Source: Azorhizobium doebereinerae UFLA1-100
Lineage (GTDB): Bacteria > Pseudomonadota > Alphaproteobacteria > Rhizobiales > Xanthobacteraceae
Reading direction: 5' to 3'
NCBI RefSeq assembly: GCF_000473085.1
Contig: NZ_AXBA01000029.1
Location: 26,304 to 90,303, forward strand
DNA length: 64,000 nt
Shown: positions 27,954 through 37,243 of the stretch, piece by piece
Layout of the letters: each line of letters opens with the position of its first letter
How positions within the stretch are numbered: the stretch's first letter is position 1
Program-made: the position numbers and the translations under genes
The notes under the pieces: model-generated
What the model saw: only the letters and a program-made list of their open reading frames with translations
What the model was told of the DNA's origin: nothing
Database searches by the model: none

Positions 27954-28628
27954 TCAGTCGGCGACTTCGATGCCGCGCGCCTCGGGGCCCTTCGGACCCT
28001 GGCCGACCTGCACCACGACGCGCTGACCTTCCGCCAGATCGGCAAGACCGGAACGGGACACGACGGTGACGTGCACGAACACGTCCTTGCCGCCGCCTTC
28101 CACCGCGATGAAGCCGAAGCCCTTCTCGGGGTTGTACCACTTCACGGTGCCGACACGCTCTTCGGTCGGGCCCGACGCAGCGCGCGGGCCGCCGCCGGCG
28201 CCGCCCATGCGGGGAGCGCCGCCGCCGAAGGCACCCGGAGCGCGGCGCGGAGGCGCGGCTTCGGCCGTGGAGGTGTCAACCTCGAGCACTTCGGTGACCT
28301 GACGACCCTTCTGTCCCTGGCCAACGCGCACGCTCAGCTTGGAGCCGGGCGGAACGCTGTCCTGGCCAGCGGCCTCAAGGGCGCGGGCATGGAGAAACAC
28401 GTCGCCGGAGCCGTCAGCCAGCTCGACGAAGCCGAAACCCTTCTCGGGGTTGAACCACTTGACGGTGGCCTCGATGGGCGGACCCGAGGGCACAGGTGCG
28501 CTGAAAGAGCTGCTGGGCGAGGAGAAAGCACGCTCTCCACCGCCGAAGCCACGGTCACGTGACGGCGGGGCAAAATCGTCATCAAAGCCACGACGGCGCG
28601 GCTCTCGGAAGTCTCGGTTACGGCTCAT
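27954..28628 (-). CDS. Double cold-shock-domain RNA-binding protein
   Basis: The ATG at 28628 gives 224 residues. An Arg/Gly/Asp-rich head precedes two cold-shock domains, the first from about residue 52 with VKWFNPEKGFGFVEL and GDVFLHARAL, the second from about residue 158 with VKWYNPEKGFGFIAV and KDVFVHVTVV. Both keep the RNP1 and RNP2 aromatic residues. A Gly/Ala/Pro-rich linker joins them. Two-CSD proteins of this size occur in alphaproteobacteria and probably act as RNA chaperones. The gene has a long upstream region that may be a regulated 5' leader. Confidence 0.93.
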   Translation of the reverse strand: MSRNRDFREPRRRGFDDDFAPPSRDRGFGGGERAFSSPSSSFSAPVPSGPPIEATVKWFNPEKGFGFVELADGSGDVFLHARALEAAGQDSVPPGSKLSVRVGQGQKGRQVTEVLEVDTSTAEAAPPRRAPGAFGGGAPRMGGAGGGPRAASGPTEERVGTVKWYNPEKGFGFIAVEGGGKDVFVHVTVVSRSGLADLAEGQRVVVQVGQGPKGPEARGIEVAD

Positions 28629-29043
28629 GTGTATTTCCGTTGAGGTCAGGTCGCCAATTTTGGCTAAGGCCATCCACCATTTGCTGAACTTGTCGTCGTT
28701 GATACTGATACCGTCTTGGAACGACCTGAAAGAAGTCCCCCTCGACACGCTCAAGCCAGCTTCCCGCTTCTCGCCTCGCAGCCTTAATGGACACGGCCGG
28801 ATTTTCCCCGCGTTCTATGCAGAAACGCGCATCACACCGGCATGTTGACACACTAACACACATTCCTGCCGATTTGGTACATCAATGTTTATCTGCCGTG
28901 ATCGCATCCGGGGCAGATAAAGGCTTTGTTTTTCCATTCAGCGCATTGGCTGGGAAAGACCGGCCGCCGAGGCTGGTAGATGGTTTGCGCTTCATGCAGC
29001 CGCAGGTCGCCGCCGCCGCGAACTGCACGTGGAGGGAGAGGGC
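28629..29043. other. 415-bp divergent region between the cold-shock gene and the nitroreductase gene
   Basis: This region is more AT-rich than its surroundings. It probably holds a long cold-shock 5' leader on the minus strand and a 10-bp inverted repeat at 28888-28921, TTTATCTGCC with its complement across a 14-base loop. I found no confident promoter hexamers. Confidence 0.5.
28888..28921. repeat. 10-bp inverted repeat in the cold-shock/nitroreductase intergenic region
   Basis: TTTATCTGCC (28888-28897) and its exact complement (28912-28921) are separated by 14 bases. The weak T-rich run that follows on the plus strand does not look like a terminator for either divergent gene, so an operator or leader structure is more likely. 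Confidence 0.55.
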
Positions 29044-29721
29044 ATGACGATTTCGCACCCGCCGGTCCCGGAGGCCGGGGCGCCCGGCGGGCGCCAGCAT
29101 GGGGCCGCACCCCGGCACGATGGCGTCGCCTTGCCGAGGCGCCGCGTCGAGGCGGCGCTGGAGCTGCTGGAAAGCCGGCGCTCGCTGCCGCTGCGCTCCC
29201 TCGTCGAGCCGGGGCCGGACGCCGGGGACCTGGCGCGCATCCTGGCCGTCGCCGCCCGCGTGCCGGACCATGGCCGTCTCGTGCCGTGGCGCTTCATCGT
29301 GCTGGCCGGCGCGGCCCGCGCCGAGGCCGGCGAGCGGCTCGACGCGCTCTACAGGCGGCAGAATCCCGATCTGCCGGACGCCAAGGCCGACATGTGGCGC
29401 CTGTATCTGCTGCGGGCGCCGGTGACCGTGGTCCTGGTCAGCCGGCCGGACCCGGCGGCCAAGGTGCCGGTGTTCAATCAGGTCCTGTCGGCGGGTGCCG
29501 CCGGCATGGCGCTGGTGAGCGCGGCGACCGCACTCGGCTTCGGTGCGCAATGGCTGCTGAAATGGCCGGGGCGTGATCCCGAGGCGGCAGCACTGCTGGG
29601 CGTTGGCGTGGGCGAGCAGGTGGCCGGCTTCATCCACCTGGGCAGCCCGGCGGAGCGGCCGGAGGACCGCCCCCGTCCGGACCCGGCGCAGGTGGTGACC
29701 TATTGGTGGCCGGAGGCCTGA
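29044..29721 (+). CDS. Nitroreductase-family flavoprotein (YdjA-like)
   Basis: The ATG at 29044, preceded by GGAGGGAG, gives 225 residues. The fold is the FMN-dependent nitroreductase family: RRSLPLRSLVEPGP near the start (usual RRSxR pattern), RVPDHGRLVPWRFIVL, then AGAAGMALVSAATALGFGAQWL and a late LLGVGVGEQVAGFIHLG. The PWR(F)-type motif after HGRL resembles the YdjA/TdsD subfamily. FMN is expected as cofactor; the substrate is unknown. Confidence 0.87.
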   Translation: MTISHPPVPEAGAPGGRQHGAAPRHDGVALPRRRVEAALELLESRRSLPLRSLVEPGPDAGDLARILAVAARVPDHGRLVPWRFIVLAGAARAEAGERLDALYRRQNPDLPDAKADMWRLYLLRAPVTVVLVSRPDPAAKVPVFNQVLSAGAAGMALVSAATALGFGAQWLLKWPGRDPEAAALLGVGVGEQVAGFIHLGSPAERPEDRPRPDPAQVVTYWWPEA

Positions 29722-29750
29722 GCGGGCGGCGGCGCCCGCTCAGCTCCATG

Positions 29751-30128
29751 TCAGTCGAAAACGGCGGTGGTCTTGTCGCGCTTGCGGTCGTAGCGGATGG
29801 TGATCTTCTCCACCGAGCAGAGGTCGATGTCGTACCAGACCGCGCTGGAGCCATCGTCCGAATACACCACCTTGAGGTCCCATTTGCAGGTGCGGGTGGC
29901 GCGGTGGAACTTGATCTCCCAGGAATCGCCGTCGTCCAGCGTGTCCTTGCCCAGGACGTCCTCTTCCCAGTCCCCGGACTTGCTGGGGGAGACGAAGACC
30001 TTGTCGATGTCGTAGCCGGTCTTGTTGACCAGCGTGAAATCCTGCTTGGCTTCGGCTGCGGCCAGCGGTGCCGCGAAGCCGATCATGGCAACCAGCGCCA
30101 TGGCGATAGCAAAAATCCGTCCCCGCAT
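29751..30128 (-). CDS. Secreted protein of unknown function
   Basis: The 125-residue product begins with a signal peptide (MRGRIFAIAMALVAMIGFAA, cleaved near residue 25). The mature part is a small beta-rich domain with the run FTLVNKTGYDIDKVFVSPS, a DDGDSWEIKF segment and two cysteines (RTCKW and DLCSVEK). Similar small periplasmic proteins are common in alphaproteobacteria and lack a known role. It is monocistronic and convergent with the nitroreductase gene. Confidence 0.75.
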   Translation of the reverse strand: MRGRIFAIAMALVAMIGFAAPLAAAEAKQDFTLVNKTGYDIDKVFVSPSKSGDWEEDVLGKDTLDDGDSWEIKFHRATRTCKWDLKVVYSDDGSSAVWYDIDLCSVEKITIRYDRKRDKTTAVFD

Positions 30129-30242
30129 CGTATGCCCCTTAGTATGCTACCGTTATCGGCGCATTGCGGGGCATAGCGATCCGATCCCGGCGGGTCAATA
30201 CAGCAGAAAGATGTGACGCAGGGGGCGGAATGCCTTGCGCGC

Positions 30243-30485
30243 TCAATAATGCGCGTTGGTTTCCGCCTGGATCGCCTTGCGCACGTAAAGGGCGCTCACA
30301 TAGAGCGCGAGCAGGCCGAACAGTCCCATGAGGCCATATTCGCCGACGTCGCCGAGATGGAACAGGCCGCCGAGCGCCCAGCCGGCAGCGATGGCGACGG
30401 TGACCGCCTGGCAGGCCACGAGAATGCTCGCGCTCACCACGCTCACCAGACCACGTGCACTCAGCCCATCGCTCGTCCGCGCCAT
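30243..30485 (-). CDS. Small two-span membrane protein
   Basis: An 80-residue protein with GGGAG upstream of its ATG at 30485. Two hydrophobic segments are clear, near residues 12-42 and 48-68 (GLMGLFGLLALYVSALYV), with a short polar C-terminus. I recognise no named family. It is divergent from the GGT-family gene. Confidence 0.65.
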   Translation of the reverse strand: MARTSDGLSARGLVSVVSASILVACQAVTVAIAAGWALGGLFHLGDVGEYGLMGLFGLLALYVSALYVRKAIQAETNAHY

Positions 30486-30655
30486 ACCCGTCTCCCGTGC
30501 GCCGCCCGGCCAGTGCCGCGCGCGCGTGCCGTCGCATCTGCCTCGCGGGTACGCCCCTCCCTGCTTGCGCTTTCAGCGGGGCGAAACCTGCTCTATGAGG
30601 CCGGGACACTGCTCTGCAACGCCGCGCGGGTCAAGCGCGTGACAGGAACTCGCCC

Positions 30656-32251
30656 ATGAGCCAGGAAAGCGTCCACGCCGCCCGCGGCATCGTCGCCGCG
30701 CCGCACGCCCTCGCCGTGGAGGCGGGGCGGCAGGTGCTGGCCGACGGCGGCAATGCCATCGAGGCGGCGCTGGCCACGGCGGCCGCCATCGCGGTGGTCT
30801 ATCCGCATATGAACCATATGGGCGGGGACGGCTTCTGGCTGATCCGCGAACCCTCCGGCCGGGTGCGCTATATCGAGGCATGCGGCTTTGCCGGGGCACG
30901 GGCGAGCATCCCCTTCTACCGCGAGGAGGGCTACGACACGATTCCCGAGCGCGGCCCGCTGGCGGCGCTCACCGTGCCCGGGCTGGTGGGCGGCTGGGCT
31001 CTGGCGCTGGAGGCCGCCCGCGCGGCCGGCGGGCGCCTGCCCTTGCCGCGCCTGCTGGAAAACGCCGTGCAGCACGCCCGCGCCGGCGTGCCCGTCACCG
31101 CCTCGCAGGTCCGCCTCACCACGGAGAAGCTGGCGGAACTGAAGGATGCGCCCGGCTTTGCGGCGGCCTTCCTGGTGGATGGCAAGCCGCCCGCCGTTGG
31201 CCACGTGCAGCGGGCGTCGGCTCTCGCCGACACGCTGGAGCATCTCGGCCGCGCGGGGCTGGAGGACTATTATCGCGGCGACGTCGCGCATGAGATCGCC
31301 GCCGATCTGGAGCGCATCGGCAGCCCGGTGACGCGGGCGGATCTCGAACGCTACCGGGCCGTGGTGCGCGAGCCGCTGCGCGTCGATCTGGCCGCGGGGC
31401 GGGTGTACAATGCGCCTCCGCCCACGCAGGGTCTCGCCTCGTTGCTGATCCTCGGTCTCTACGACCGCCTCGCCGTCGCGCGCGCCGAGAGCTTCGAGCA
31501 TGTGCACGGCCTCGTGGAGGCCACCAAGCGGGCCTTCCTGGTGCGCAACGCCGTTGTGCGGGACTTCGAGCATCTGGAGCATGATCCAGCGCACTTCCTG
31601 GCGAAGGCGGCGCTGGATGCGGATGCGGCGAAGATCGACATGAGGCGGGCGCTGCCCTGGCCGCAGCCGGCCAAGCGCGGCGACACCATCTGGCTCGGCG
31701 CGGCGGACGCCAGCGGGCTGGTGGTCTCCTATATCCAGTCCATCTTCTTCGAGTTCGGCTCCGGCTGCGTGCTGCCGCGCACCGGCGTGCTGATGCAGAA
31801 CCGCGGCGCCAGCTTCAGCCTCGATCCGCGGGCGGTGAACCCGCTGGCGCCCGGGCGGCGGCCGTTCCACACGCTCAACCCGGCGCTGGCGGAACTGAAG
31901 GACGGCCGCATCATGGCCTATGGCACCATGGGCGGGGAGGGGCAGCCGCAGACCCAAGCGGCGGTCTTCACCCGCCATGTGCTGCACGGTGTGCCGCTGG
32001 CCGAGGCCATCGACCGGCCGCGCTGGCTGCTCGGCCGCACCTGGGGCTCGGCCCATACCAATCTGCGCCTGGAGGCACGCTTCGACGAGGATCTGGTCCG
32101 CCGCCTGCGCTCGGCCGGGCACGACCTGGAGGTGCTGCCGGAGGACTATTCCGACACCATGGGGCATGCGGGCGCGGTGATCTTCACGCCGAAGCGCGAC
32201 CTTGAGGGGGGCCATGACCCGCGGGCGGACGGCGGGGCGGCGGGGCTCTGA
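30656..32251 (+). CDS. Gamma-glutamyltransferase-family hydrolase (YwrD-like)
   Basis: The 531-residue protein is an Ntn-hydrolase of the GGT superfamily. The autoprocessing site and nucleophile are Thr344 in KRGDTIWLGAAD, followed by the small-subunit motifs LMQNRGASFSLDP and GTMGGEGQPQTQ. It has GDTIW where E. coli GGT has the Thr-Thr-His run, a pattern seen in the YwrD group of uncertain substrate. No signal peptide is evident, so it is probably cytosolic, unlike classical periplasmic GGT. Candidate substrates are gamma-glutamyl or other amide bonds; related enzymes include the oxamate hydrolase HpxW. Confidence 0.87.
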   Translation: MSQESVHAARGIVAAPHALAVEAGRQVLADGGNAIEAALATAAAIAVVYPHMNHMGGDGFWLIREPSGRVRYIEACGFAGARASIPFYREEGYDTIPERGPLAALTVPGLVGGWALALEAARAAGGRLPLPRLLENAVQHARAGVPVTASQVRLTTEKLAELKDAPGFAAAFLVDGKPPAVGHVQRASALADTLEHLGRAGLEDYYRGDVAHEIAADLERIGSPVTRADLERYRAVVREPLRVDLAAGRVYNAPPPTQGLASLLILGLYDRLAVARAESFEHVHGLVEATKRAFLVRNAVVRDFEHLEHDPAHFLAKAALDADAAKIDMRRALPWPQPAKRGDTIWLGAADASGLVVSYIQSIFFEFGSGCVLPRTGVLMQNRGASFSLDPRAVNPLAPGRRPFHTLNPALAELKDGRIMAYGTMGGEGQPQTQAAVFTRHVLHGVPLAEAIDRPRWLLGRTWGSAHTNLRLEARFDEDLVRRLRSAGHDLEVLPEDYSDTMGHAGAVIFTPKRDLEGGHDPRADGGAAGL

Positions 32252-32364
32252 GGCCGAGGCTGCACCTCCGGCGGCCGCGCTGGCGGGATTGACGTGAGGG
32301 CATGACCGTCGGCTCGCCCGGCGGGGCCGCCTGCGCCGTGCCGAAAGAGCGCCGTGCCAAAAGA

Positions 32365-32389
32365 AAAGGCCCTGCGCAGCAGGGCCTTT
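32365..32389 (-). terminator. Intrinsic terminator of carD
   Basis: An 11-bp stem (left arm 32365-32375, right arm 32379-32389, three-base loop) followed on the minus strand by TTTTCTTTT lies 30 bp after the carD stop. Its position suits termination of the minus-strand carD gene. Confidence 0.88.
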
Positions 32390-32419
32390 CTCATGTCTGT
32401 GCAGAAGTGGAAGCGCCGA

Positions 32420-33022
32420 TCAGGCGGCCTCTTCCGCTTCCATGTCGGTCTCGACGTCGGCTTCGGTCTCCTCGACCTCCTCCGCCTTGGCGGCGCCGCG
32501 CTTGGGACCCTTCTGCAGGTTCTGCTCGATCAGCTTGACCGATTCCGTCTCGGTGATGTTCTGCACCGCCGACAGTTCGCGGGCCATGCGGTCCAGGGCG
32601 GCCTCGTAGAGCTGGCGCTCGGAATAGGACTGCTCGGGCTGGGCCTCGGAACGGTAGAGGTCGCGGACCACTTCCGAAATGGCGATCAGGTCGCCGGAAT
32701 TGATCTTGGCTTCATATTCCTGGGCGCGGCGGCTCCACATGGTGCGCTTGACGCGGGCGCGGCCCTTGAGGGTTTCGAGCGCCTTGGCGACGACCGGGCC
32801 GTCGGACAGCTTGCGCATGCCCACGGTGGCGATCTTCGGCACCGGAACGCGGAGCGTCATCTTGTCTTTTTCGAAGGAGATCACGAACAGTTCGAGCTTG
32901 AACCCGGCGACTTCCTGTTCTTCAATAGCAGTGATCCGACCGACACCGTGCGAAGGGTACACAATGTGCTCTCCCGTCTTGAAGCCAAGACGGGCCTGCG
33001 TGCTGCTCTTTTTTGTCGACAT
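32420..33022 (-). CDS. carD: CarD/CdnL-family RNA polymerase-binding regulator
   Basis: The ATG at 33022 gives 200 residues starting MSTKKSSTQARLGFKTGEHI; an upstream frame to 33172 is not needed. The N-terminal RNAP-interaction domain has GEHIVYPSHGVGRITAIEEQ; the C-terminal helical domain includes RRAQEYEAKINSGDL and ALDRMARELSAV. A Glu-rich tail follows. CarD/CdnL binds the RNA polymerase beta subunit and stabilises open complexes at rRNA and other promoters. The gene is divergent from ahcY across a 506-bp region. Confidence 0.95.
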   Translation of the reverse strand: MSTKKSSTQARLGFKTGEHIVYPSHGVGRITAIEEQEVAGFKLELFVISFEKDKMTLRVPVPKIATVGMRKLSDGPVVAKALETLKGRARVKRTMWSRRAQEYEAKINSGDLIAISEVVRDLYRSEAQPEQSYSERQLYEAALDRMARELSAVQNITETESVKLIEQNLQKGPKRGAAKAEEVEETEADVETDMEAEEAA

Positions 33023-33528
33023 GCTCTGAACCGCTCCTGATCCGCCCCGGAGGCCGGATCGAATTGGCACACGGAAACCGTCATCCGGCTTTACCGGCTC
33101 GCGTGCGCCTTGTGCTGACGACTGGGTTGCGGAGACGTCCGGCAACCCGCTCTGGCAGTCGAAAACCAACAATCAATCCTTCGCGCCAAGCCGTACCCCG
33201 CGGCTGGACACGCCAACTCTCGCCCCTATGTTCCCGAGAATGCGCAGATGATGTCAGCGCGGGATGGTTGACTGAGACGCAATCGACTGTAACTCCTTGT
33301 ATAACACAAAAATCGCATGAATCAAAGCGCCGCTCTTTTCCTGCGCGGGCAGCTTCGCGCAAGGCACGCATGCGTTTCTGCGCCAAGTGCGATCGCAGGC
33401 GAGACCTGCGATATAAACATTTGTTTATATCCTTATTGATGCTTTTGCCTGTCCGTGCTACTGGGCCGACCATCGGTAGCGCGTACCCATAACCGCGCGG
33501 CCGCCGGGGCCCGACAGGGAGAGCAGAC
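33023..33528. other. 506-bp divergent region between carD and ahcY
   Basis: This holds an 8-bp hairpin (33392-33412) partly overlapping a perfect AT-rich palindrome (33410-33431) about 100 bp upstream of the ahcY start. The rest shows no ORF with a ribosome-binding site and no confident promoter hexamers. Confidence 0.5.
33410..33431 (+). promoter_or_regulatory. AT-rich palindromic operator candidate upstream of ahcY
   Basis: Perfect 10-bp arms (GATATAAACA at 33410-33419 and TGTTTATATC at 33422-33431) flank two central bases in an otherwise GC-rich genome. The symmetric, AT-rich form is typical of a dimeric regulator site. ArsR-family SahR-type methionine-cycle regulators use similar ATATAAA-centred palindromes near ahcY in some proteobacteria; that specific assignment is inference. 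Confidence 0.6.
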
Positions 33529-34923
33529 ATGACCGACTATGTGGTGAAGGACATCAATCTCGCCGATTGGGGCCGCAAGGAGCTCGACATCGCCGAGACC
33601 GAAATGCCGGGCCTGATGGCCACGCGCGCGGAATACGGCTCGTCGCAGCCGCTGAAGGGCGCCCGCATCGCCGGCTCGCTCCACATGACCATCCAGACCG
33701 GCGTCCTCATCGAGACGCTGAAGGCGCTCGGCGCCGACGTGCGCTGGGCGTCCTGCAACATCTACTCCACCCAGGACCATGCCGCCGCGGCCATCGCCGC
33801 CGCCGGCACGCCGGTCTTCGCCGTGAAGGGCGAGACCCTGGAGGAATACTGGGAATACACGCACCGCATCTTCGAGTGGGCCGACGGTGGCGCGCCGAAC
33901 ATGATCCTGGACGACGGCGGCGACGCCACGCTGCTGGTCCACCTCGGCCTGCGCGCCGAGAATGGCGACACCGCCTTCCTCGACGGCGCGACCAATGAGG
34001 AAGAGGAAGTCCTCTTCGCCGCCATCAAGCGCCGCCTGAAGCACAAGCACGGCTGGTACACCCAGCTCGCCAAGTCGATCCGCGGCGTGACCGAGGAAAC
34101 CACCACGGGCGTGCACCGTCTCTACGAGATGCAGAAGAAGGGCATCCTGCTCTGGCCTGCGATCAACGTGAACGACAGCGTCACCAAGTCGAAGTTCGAC
34201 AATCTCTACGGCTGCCGCGAGAGCCTGGTGGACGGCATCCGCCGCGGCACCGACGTGATGATGGCCGGCAAGGTCGCCATGATCGCCGGCTTCGGCGACG
34301 TGGGCAAAGGCTCGGCGGCGTCGCTGCGCAACGCCGGCTGCCGCGTCATGGTGTCCGAGGTGGATCCGATCTGCGCCCTGCAGGCGGCGATGGAAGGCTA
34401 TGAAGTCACCACCATGGAAGACGCTGCGCCCCGCGCGGACATCTTCGTGACGGCGACCGGCAACCTCGACGTCATCACGGTCGAGCACATGCGGGCCATG
34501 AAGGACCGCGCCATCGTCTGCAACATCGGCCACTTCGACAGCGAGATCCAGGTCGCCGGCCTGAAGAACTTCAAGTGGCACAACGTCAAGCCGCAGGTCG
34601 ACGAGGTCGAGTTCCCCGACAAGAAGCGCATCATCCTGCTGTCGGAAGGCCGCCTGGTGAACCTCGGCAACGCCACCGGCCACCCGAGCTTCGTGATGTC
34701 GGCGTCCTTCACCAACCAGACGCTGGCCCAGATCGAGCTCTGGACCAAGCCTGGCGTCTACGAGAAGAAGGTCTACACGCTCCCGAAGAAGCTCGACGAG
34801 AAGGTCGCCGCGCTTCACCTGGAGAAGATCGGCGTGAAGCTGACCAAGCTCTCCGACAAGCAGTCCGACTATATCGGCGTGCCCCAGGAAGGCCCCTTCA
34901 AGCCGGAACTCTACCGCTATTGA
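33529..34923 (+). CDS. ahcY: S-adenosylhomocysteine hydrolase
   Basis: The 464-residue enzyme cleaves S-adenosylhomocysteine to adenosine and homocysteine, regenerating the methyl cycle. Visible landmarks are [16 protein letters not shown], the cofactor/substrate region [28 protein letters not shown], the NAD fold [12 protein letters not shown] and the C-terminal KPELYRY. The length is typical of the bacterial long form with the internal insertion. In several rhizobia ahcY sits in the PTS locus; here it is 23 kb away beside carD and kup. GGGAGAGC precedes the ATG. Confidence 0.97.
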   Translation: MTDYVVKDINLADWGRKELDIAETEMPGLMATRAEYGSSQPLKGARIAGSLHMTIQTGVLIETLKALGADVRWASCNIYSTQDHAAAAIAAAGTPVFAVKGETLEEYWEYTHRIFEWADGGAPNMILDDGGDATLLVHLGLRAENGDTAFLDGATNEEEEVLFAAIKRRLKHKHGWYTQLAKSIRGVTEETTTGVHRLYEMQKKGILLWPAINVNDSVTKSKFDNLYGCRESLVDGIRRGTDVMMAGKVAMIAGFGDVGKGSAASLRNAGCRVMVSEVDPICALQAAMEGYEVTTMEDAAPRADIFVTATGNLDVITVEHMRAMKDRAIVCNIGHFDSEIQVAGLKNFKWHNVKPQVDEVEFPDKKRIILLSEGRLVNLGNATGHPSFVMSASFTNQTLAQIELWTKPGVYEKKVYTLPKKLDEKVAALHLEKIGVKLTKLSDKQSDYIGVPQEGPFKPELYRY

Positions 34924-34930
34924 TCGTCGC

Positions 34931-34960
34931 CGGGCCGCATCCCTCCGGGGCTGCGGCCCG
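34931..34960 (+). terminator. GC hairpin after ahcY
   Basis: A 9-bp stem (CGGGCCGCA at 34931-34939 with its complement at 34952-34960) and 12-base loop begin seven bases after the ahcY stop. No U-tract follows, so termination by this hairpin alone is uncertain. Confidence 0.4.
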
Positions 34961-35198
34961 GGCGCAATTCCGGGCCGGGGCGTACCGCCCCGGTCCACCG
35001 CATTGTCAGCTTACGCGAACGGAGCTAGGTGTGGGCAGCGGCCGCCGAAATGGCGGCGTGTTGCGGGGGGCTGCCTTGGACCGTTTCGACTGGAATTCGG
35101 GGCGCGTCAGGCGCTCCCGATGCAGAGAGATCGCCTTGCGCATCCGGCCCCTGTCCGTCCCTTCACGACCGAAACCCTGAGCGACCGGAACTCGAGCA

Positions 35199-37085
35199 AT
35201 GTCCTTGAGCTTCAGTCGTGACCGCCAGCGCGTGGTGCCGTTCGCCGCAGAGATCGGCGCGCTCGGCGTGGTCTTCGGCGATATCGGCACCAGCCCGCTC
35301 TATGCCCTCAAGCAGGGCGTGCTGGCGGTGGGCGGTACCGATTTCGTGCCCGCCGACGTGCTCGGCCTGCTCTCCCTCATCACCTGGAGCATCATCCTCT
35401 CCGTCACGGTGAAATACGTGATGCTGGTGCTGCGGGCGGACAATGACGGGGAGGGCGGCATCCTCGCCCTCGTCACTTTGCTCGACCTGCACCGCAGCGC
35501 GCTCGGGCTGCGCTGGTACCTGCTCGGCGCCGGCCTCGTGGGCGCCGCCATGCTGATCGGCGACGGCGTGCTCACCCCGGCCATGTCGGTGCTGTCCGCC
35601 ATCGAGGGCTTGCAGATCATCTCGCCGGCCCTCAACGCCTGGATCGTCCCGGTCACGGTGCTGGTGCTGCTGGCGGTGTTCCTGTCGCAGCGGCTCGGCA
35701 CCGAGCGGATCGCCAGCTTCTACGGGCCGATCATGCTGATGTGGTTCGGCTCCTTGGCGGTGCTCGGCGTCTATGGGATCGTCCAGGCGCCGGAGGTCCT
35801 GGCCGGGCTCGACCCGCGCGCCGGGTTCCGCACGCTGGTGGATCATACGGGCCTCGCCGGCGTCATCATCGGCGCCTGTTTTCTCGCCATCACCGGCGGC
35901 GAGGCGCTCTATGCCGACCTCGGCCATTTCGGCCGCAAGGTCATCGCCCGGGCGTGGCTGGTCGTCGCAATGCCGGCGCTGCTGCTGAATTATTTCGGCC
36001 AGGGTGCGATCCTGCTGCGCGACCCGGTGGCGGTGCGCAACCCGTTCTACGACCTCTGCCCCGATCCGTTCGACATTCCCCTGCTGATGCTCGCCACCGC
36101 GGCCACGGTGATCGCGTCCCAGTCGATCATCACCGGGGTGTTCTCACTGGCCAAGCAGGCCATCGAGCTTGGCTACCTGCCGCCCATGCGCATCCGCTAC
36201 ACCAGCGAGCACAACGAGCAGCACATCTATGTGGGCCGCCTGAACTGGCTGCTGATGATCTCCTGCATCGCCGTGGTGCTGGGCTTCGAGGCATCCGACC
36301 GGCTCGCCTCCGCCTACGGCATCGCGGTGGCCTTCGCCATGGTCACCACCTCCATCCTGTTCGTGGCCCAGGTGTATCGCGCCTGGAATTGGCCGAAGCC
36401 CGCCGTGGTGGCGCTGGCCATCGGCCTGCTGAGCCTGGACGCGGCCTTCGCCAGCGCCAACATGACCAAGCTGCATGACGGCGGCTGGCTGCCGCTCACC
36501 ATCGCCGGCATGGTCATCTTCGTCATGATCAGCTGGCGTCGCGGCCTGGAGGGCGTGGTGGCGCAGCAGGTGCGCTTCACCGAGCCCATGGACGAGTTCG
36601 TCGCCCGCAAGGACCGCGCCAACGACGCGGAGAGCCCGCGCACGGCCATCTTCCTGTCCCGGGCCGGGGCCATGACGCCGGTGGCGCTGTCGCGCATGGC
36701 GGACCTGCTGAAGATCCGCTTCCAGCGGGCGGTCATCGTCTCGGTGTGGATCGCTGCCCGGCCGCGCGTGTCGGTGGACGACCGGGTGCGGGTGACGGTG
36801 CTGGACGGCGCCTATGTGCGGGTGGACCTGCGCTTCGGCTACATGCAGCAGATCGACGTGCCCTCGGTGCTCGGCCCGGCGCTGAGCGCGCGCGGCGTCG
36901 ATCCGGACGAGGCGATCTATGTGATCGGCCATGAGCGCATCATCCCGCCGGACGAAGTGACGCGCATGCGCGACGTGGTGGCCCACGTCTTCGCCTTCCT
37001 GGCGCGCAATGCGGAGCGTTCCGTGGACCGCTTCGGCCTGCCGCGCAGCCGGACCGTGGAGATCGGCTATCCGGTAAAATTGTAA
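35199..37085 (+). CDS. kup: Kup-type low-affinity potassium uptake protein
   Basis: The 628-residue protein has about 12 transmembrane helices and the Kup hallmark VVFGDIGTSPLYALKQG near residue 25, plus LIGDGVLTPAMSVLSAIEGLQI and GGEALYADLGHFG. A cytoplasmic C-terminal region of about 150 residues follows. Kup imports K+ with protons, mainly under acidic or low-K+ conditions. It is followed by a YbhN-type gene on the same strand. Kup is one of three K+-transport proteins in this window, with the Kef-type antiporter and TrkH. Confidence 0.95.
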   Translation: MSLSFSRDRQRVVPFAAEIGALGVVFGDIGTSPLYALKQGVLAVGGTDFVPADVLGLLSLITWSIILSVTVKYVMLVLRADNDGEGGILALVTLLDLHRSALGLRWYLLGAGLVGAAMLIGDGVLTPAMSVLSAIEGLQIISPALNAWIVPVTVLVLLAVFLSQRLGTERIASFYGPIMLMWFGSLAVLGVYGIVQAPEVLAGLDPRAGFRTLVDHTGLAGVIIGACFLAITGGEALYADLGHFGRKVIARAWLVVAMPALLLNYFGQGAILLRDPVAVRNPFYDLCPDPFDIPLLMLATAATVIASQSIITGVFSLAKQAIELGYLPPMRIRYTSEHNEQHIYVGRLNWLLMISCIAVVLGFEASDRLASAYGIAVAFAMVTTSILFVAQVYRAWNWPKPAVVALAIGLLSLDAAFASANMTKLHDGGWLPLTIAGMVIFVMISWRRGLEGVVAQQVRFTEPMDEFVARKDRANDAESPRTAIFLSRAGAMTPVALSRMADLLKIRFQRAVIVSVWIAARPRVSVDDRVRVTVLDGAYVRVDLRFGYMQQIDVPSVLGPALSARGVDPDEAIYVIGHERIIPPDEVTRMRDVVAHVFAFLARNAERSVDRFGLPRSRTVEIGYPVKL

Positions 37086-37243
37086 ATCTGTTCACGGTGC
37101 CACGGGAGCGCCGTCTTGAGGCGCTAGGCCTTCAATGCAAGGATGGTGGCGACGTAGCGTCAGCCCATCCGATCCGCAGCGGTCCATCCGCTTGGACCTT
37201 TCCGGCATGTGGGTTCGGCCGTCGGCGGGGGAAACGGTGCCTT

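Noticed and set aside
27942..28562. A 206-codon plus-strand frame antisense to the double cold-shock gene.
   Set aside because: The minus-strand frame has two complete cold-shock domains; the antisense reading has no domain.
33392..33412. The hairpin upstream of ahcY as a possible S-adenosylhomocysteine or SAM-II riboswitch.
   Set aside because: It does not show the conserved core sequences of either class; the adjacent DNA palindrome suits a protein operator better.
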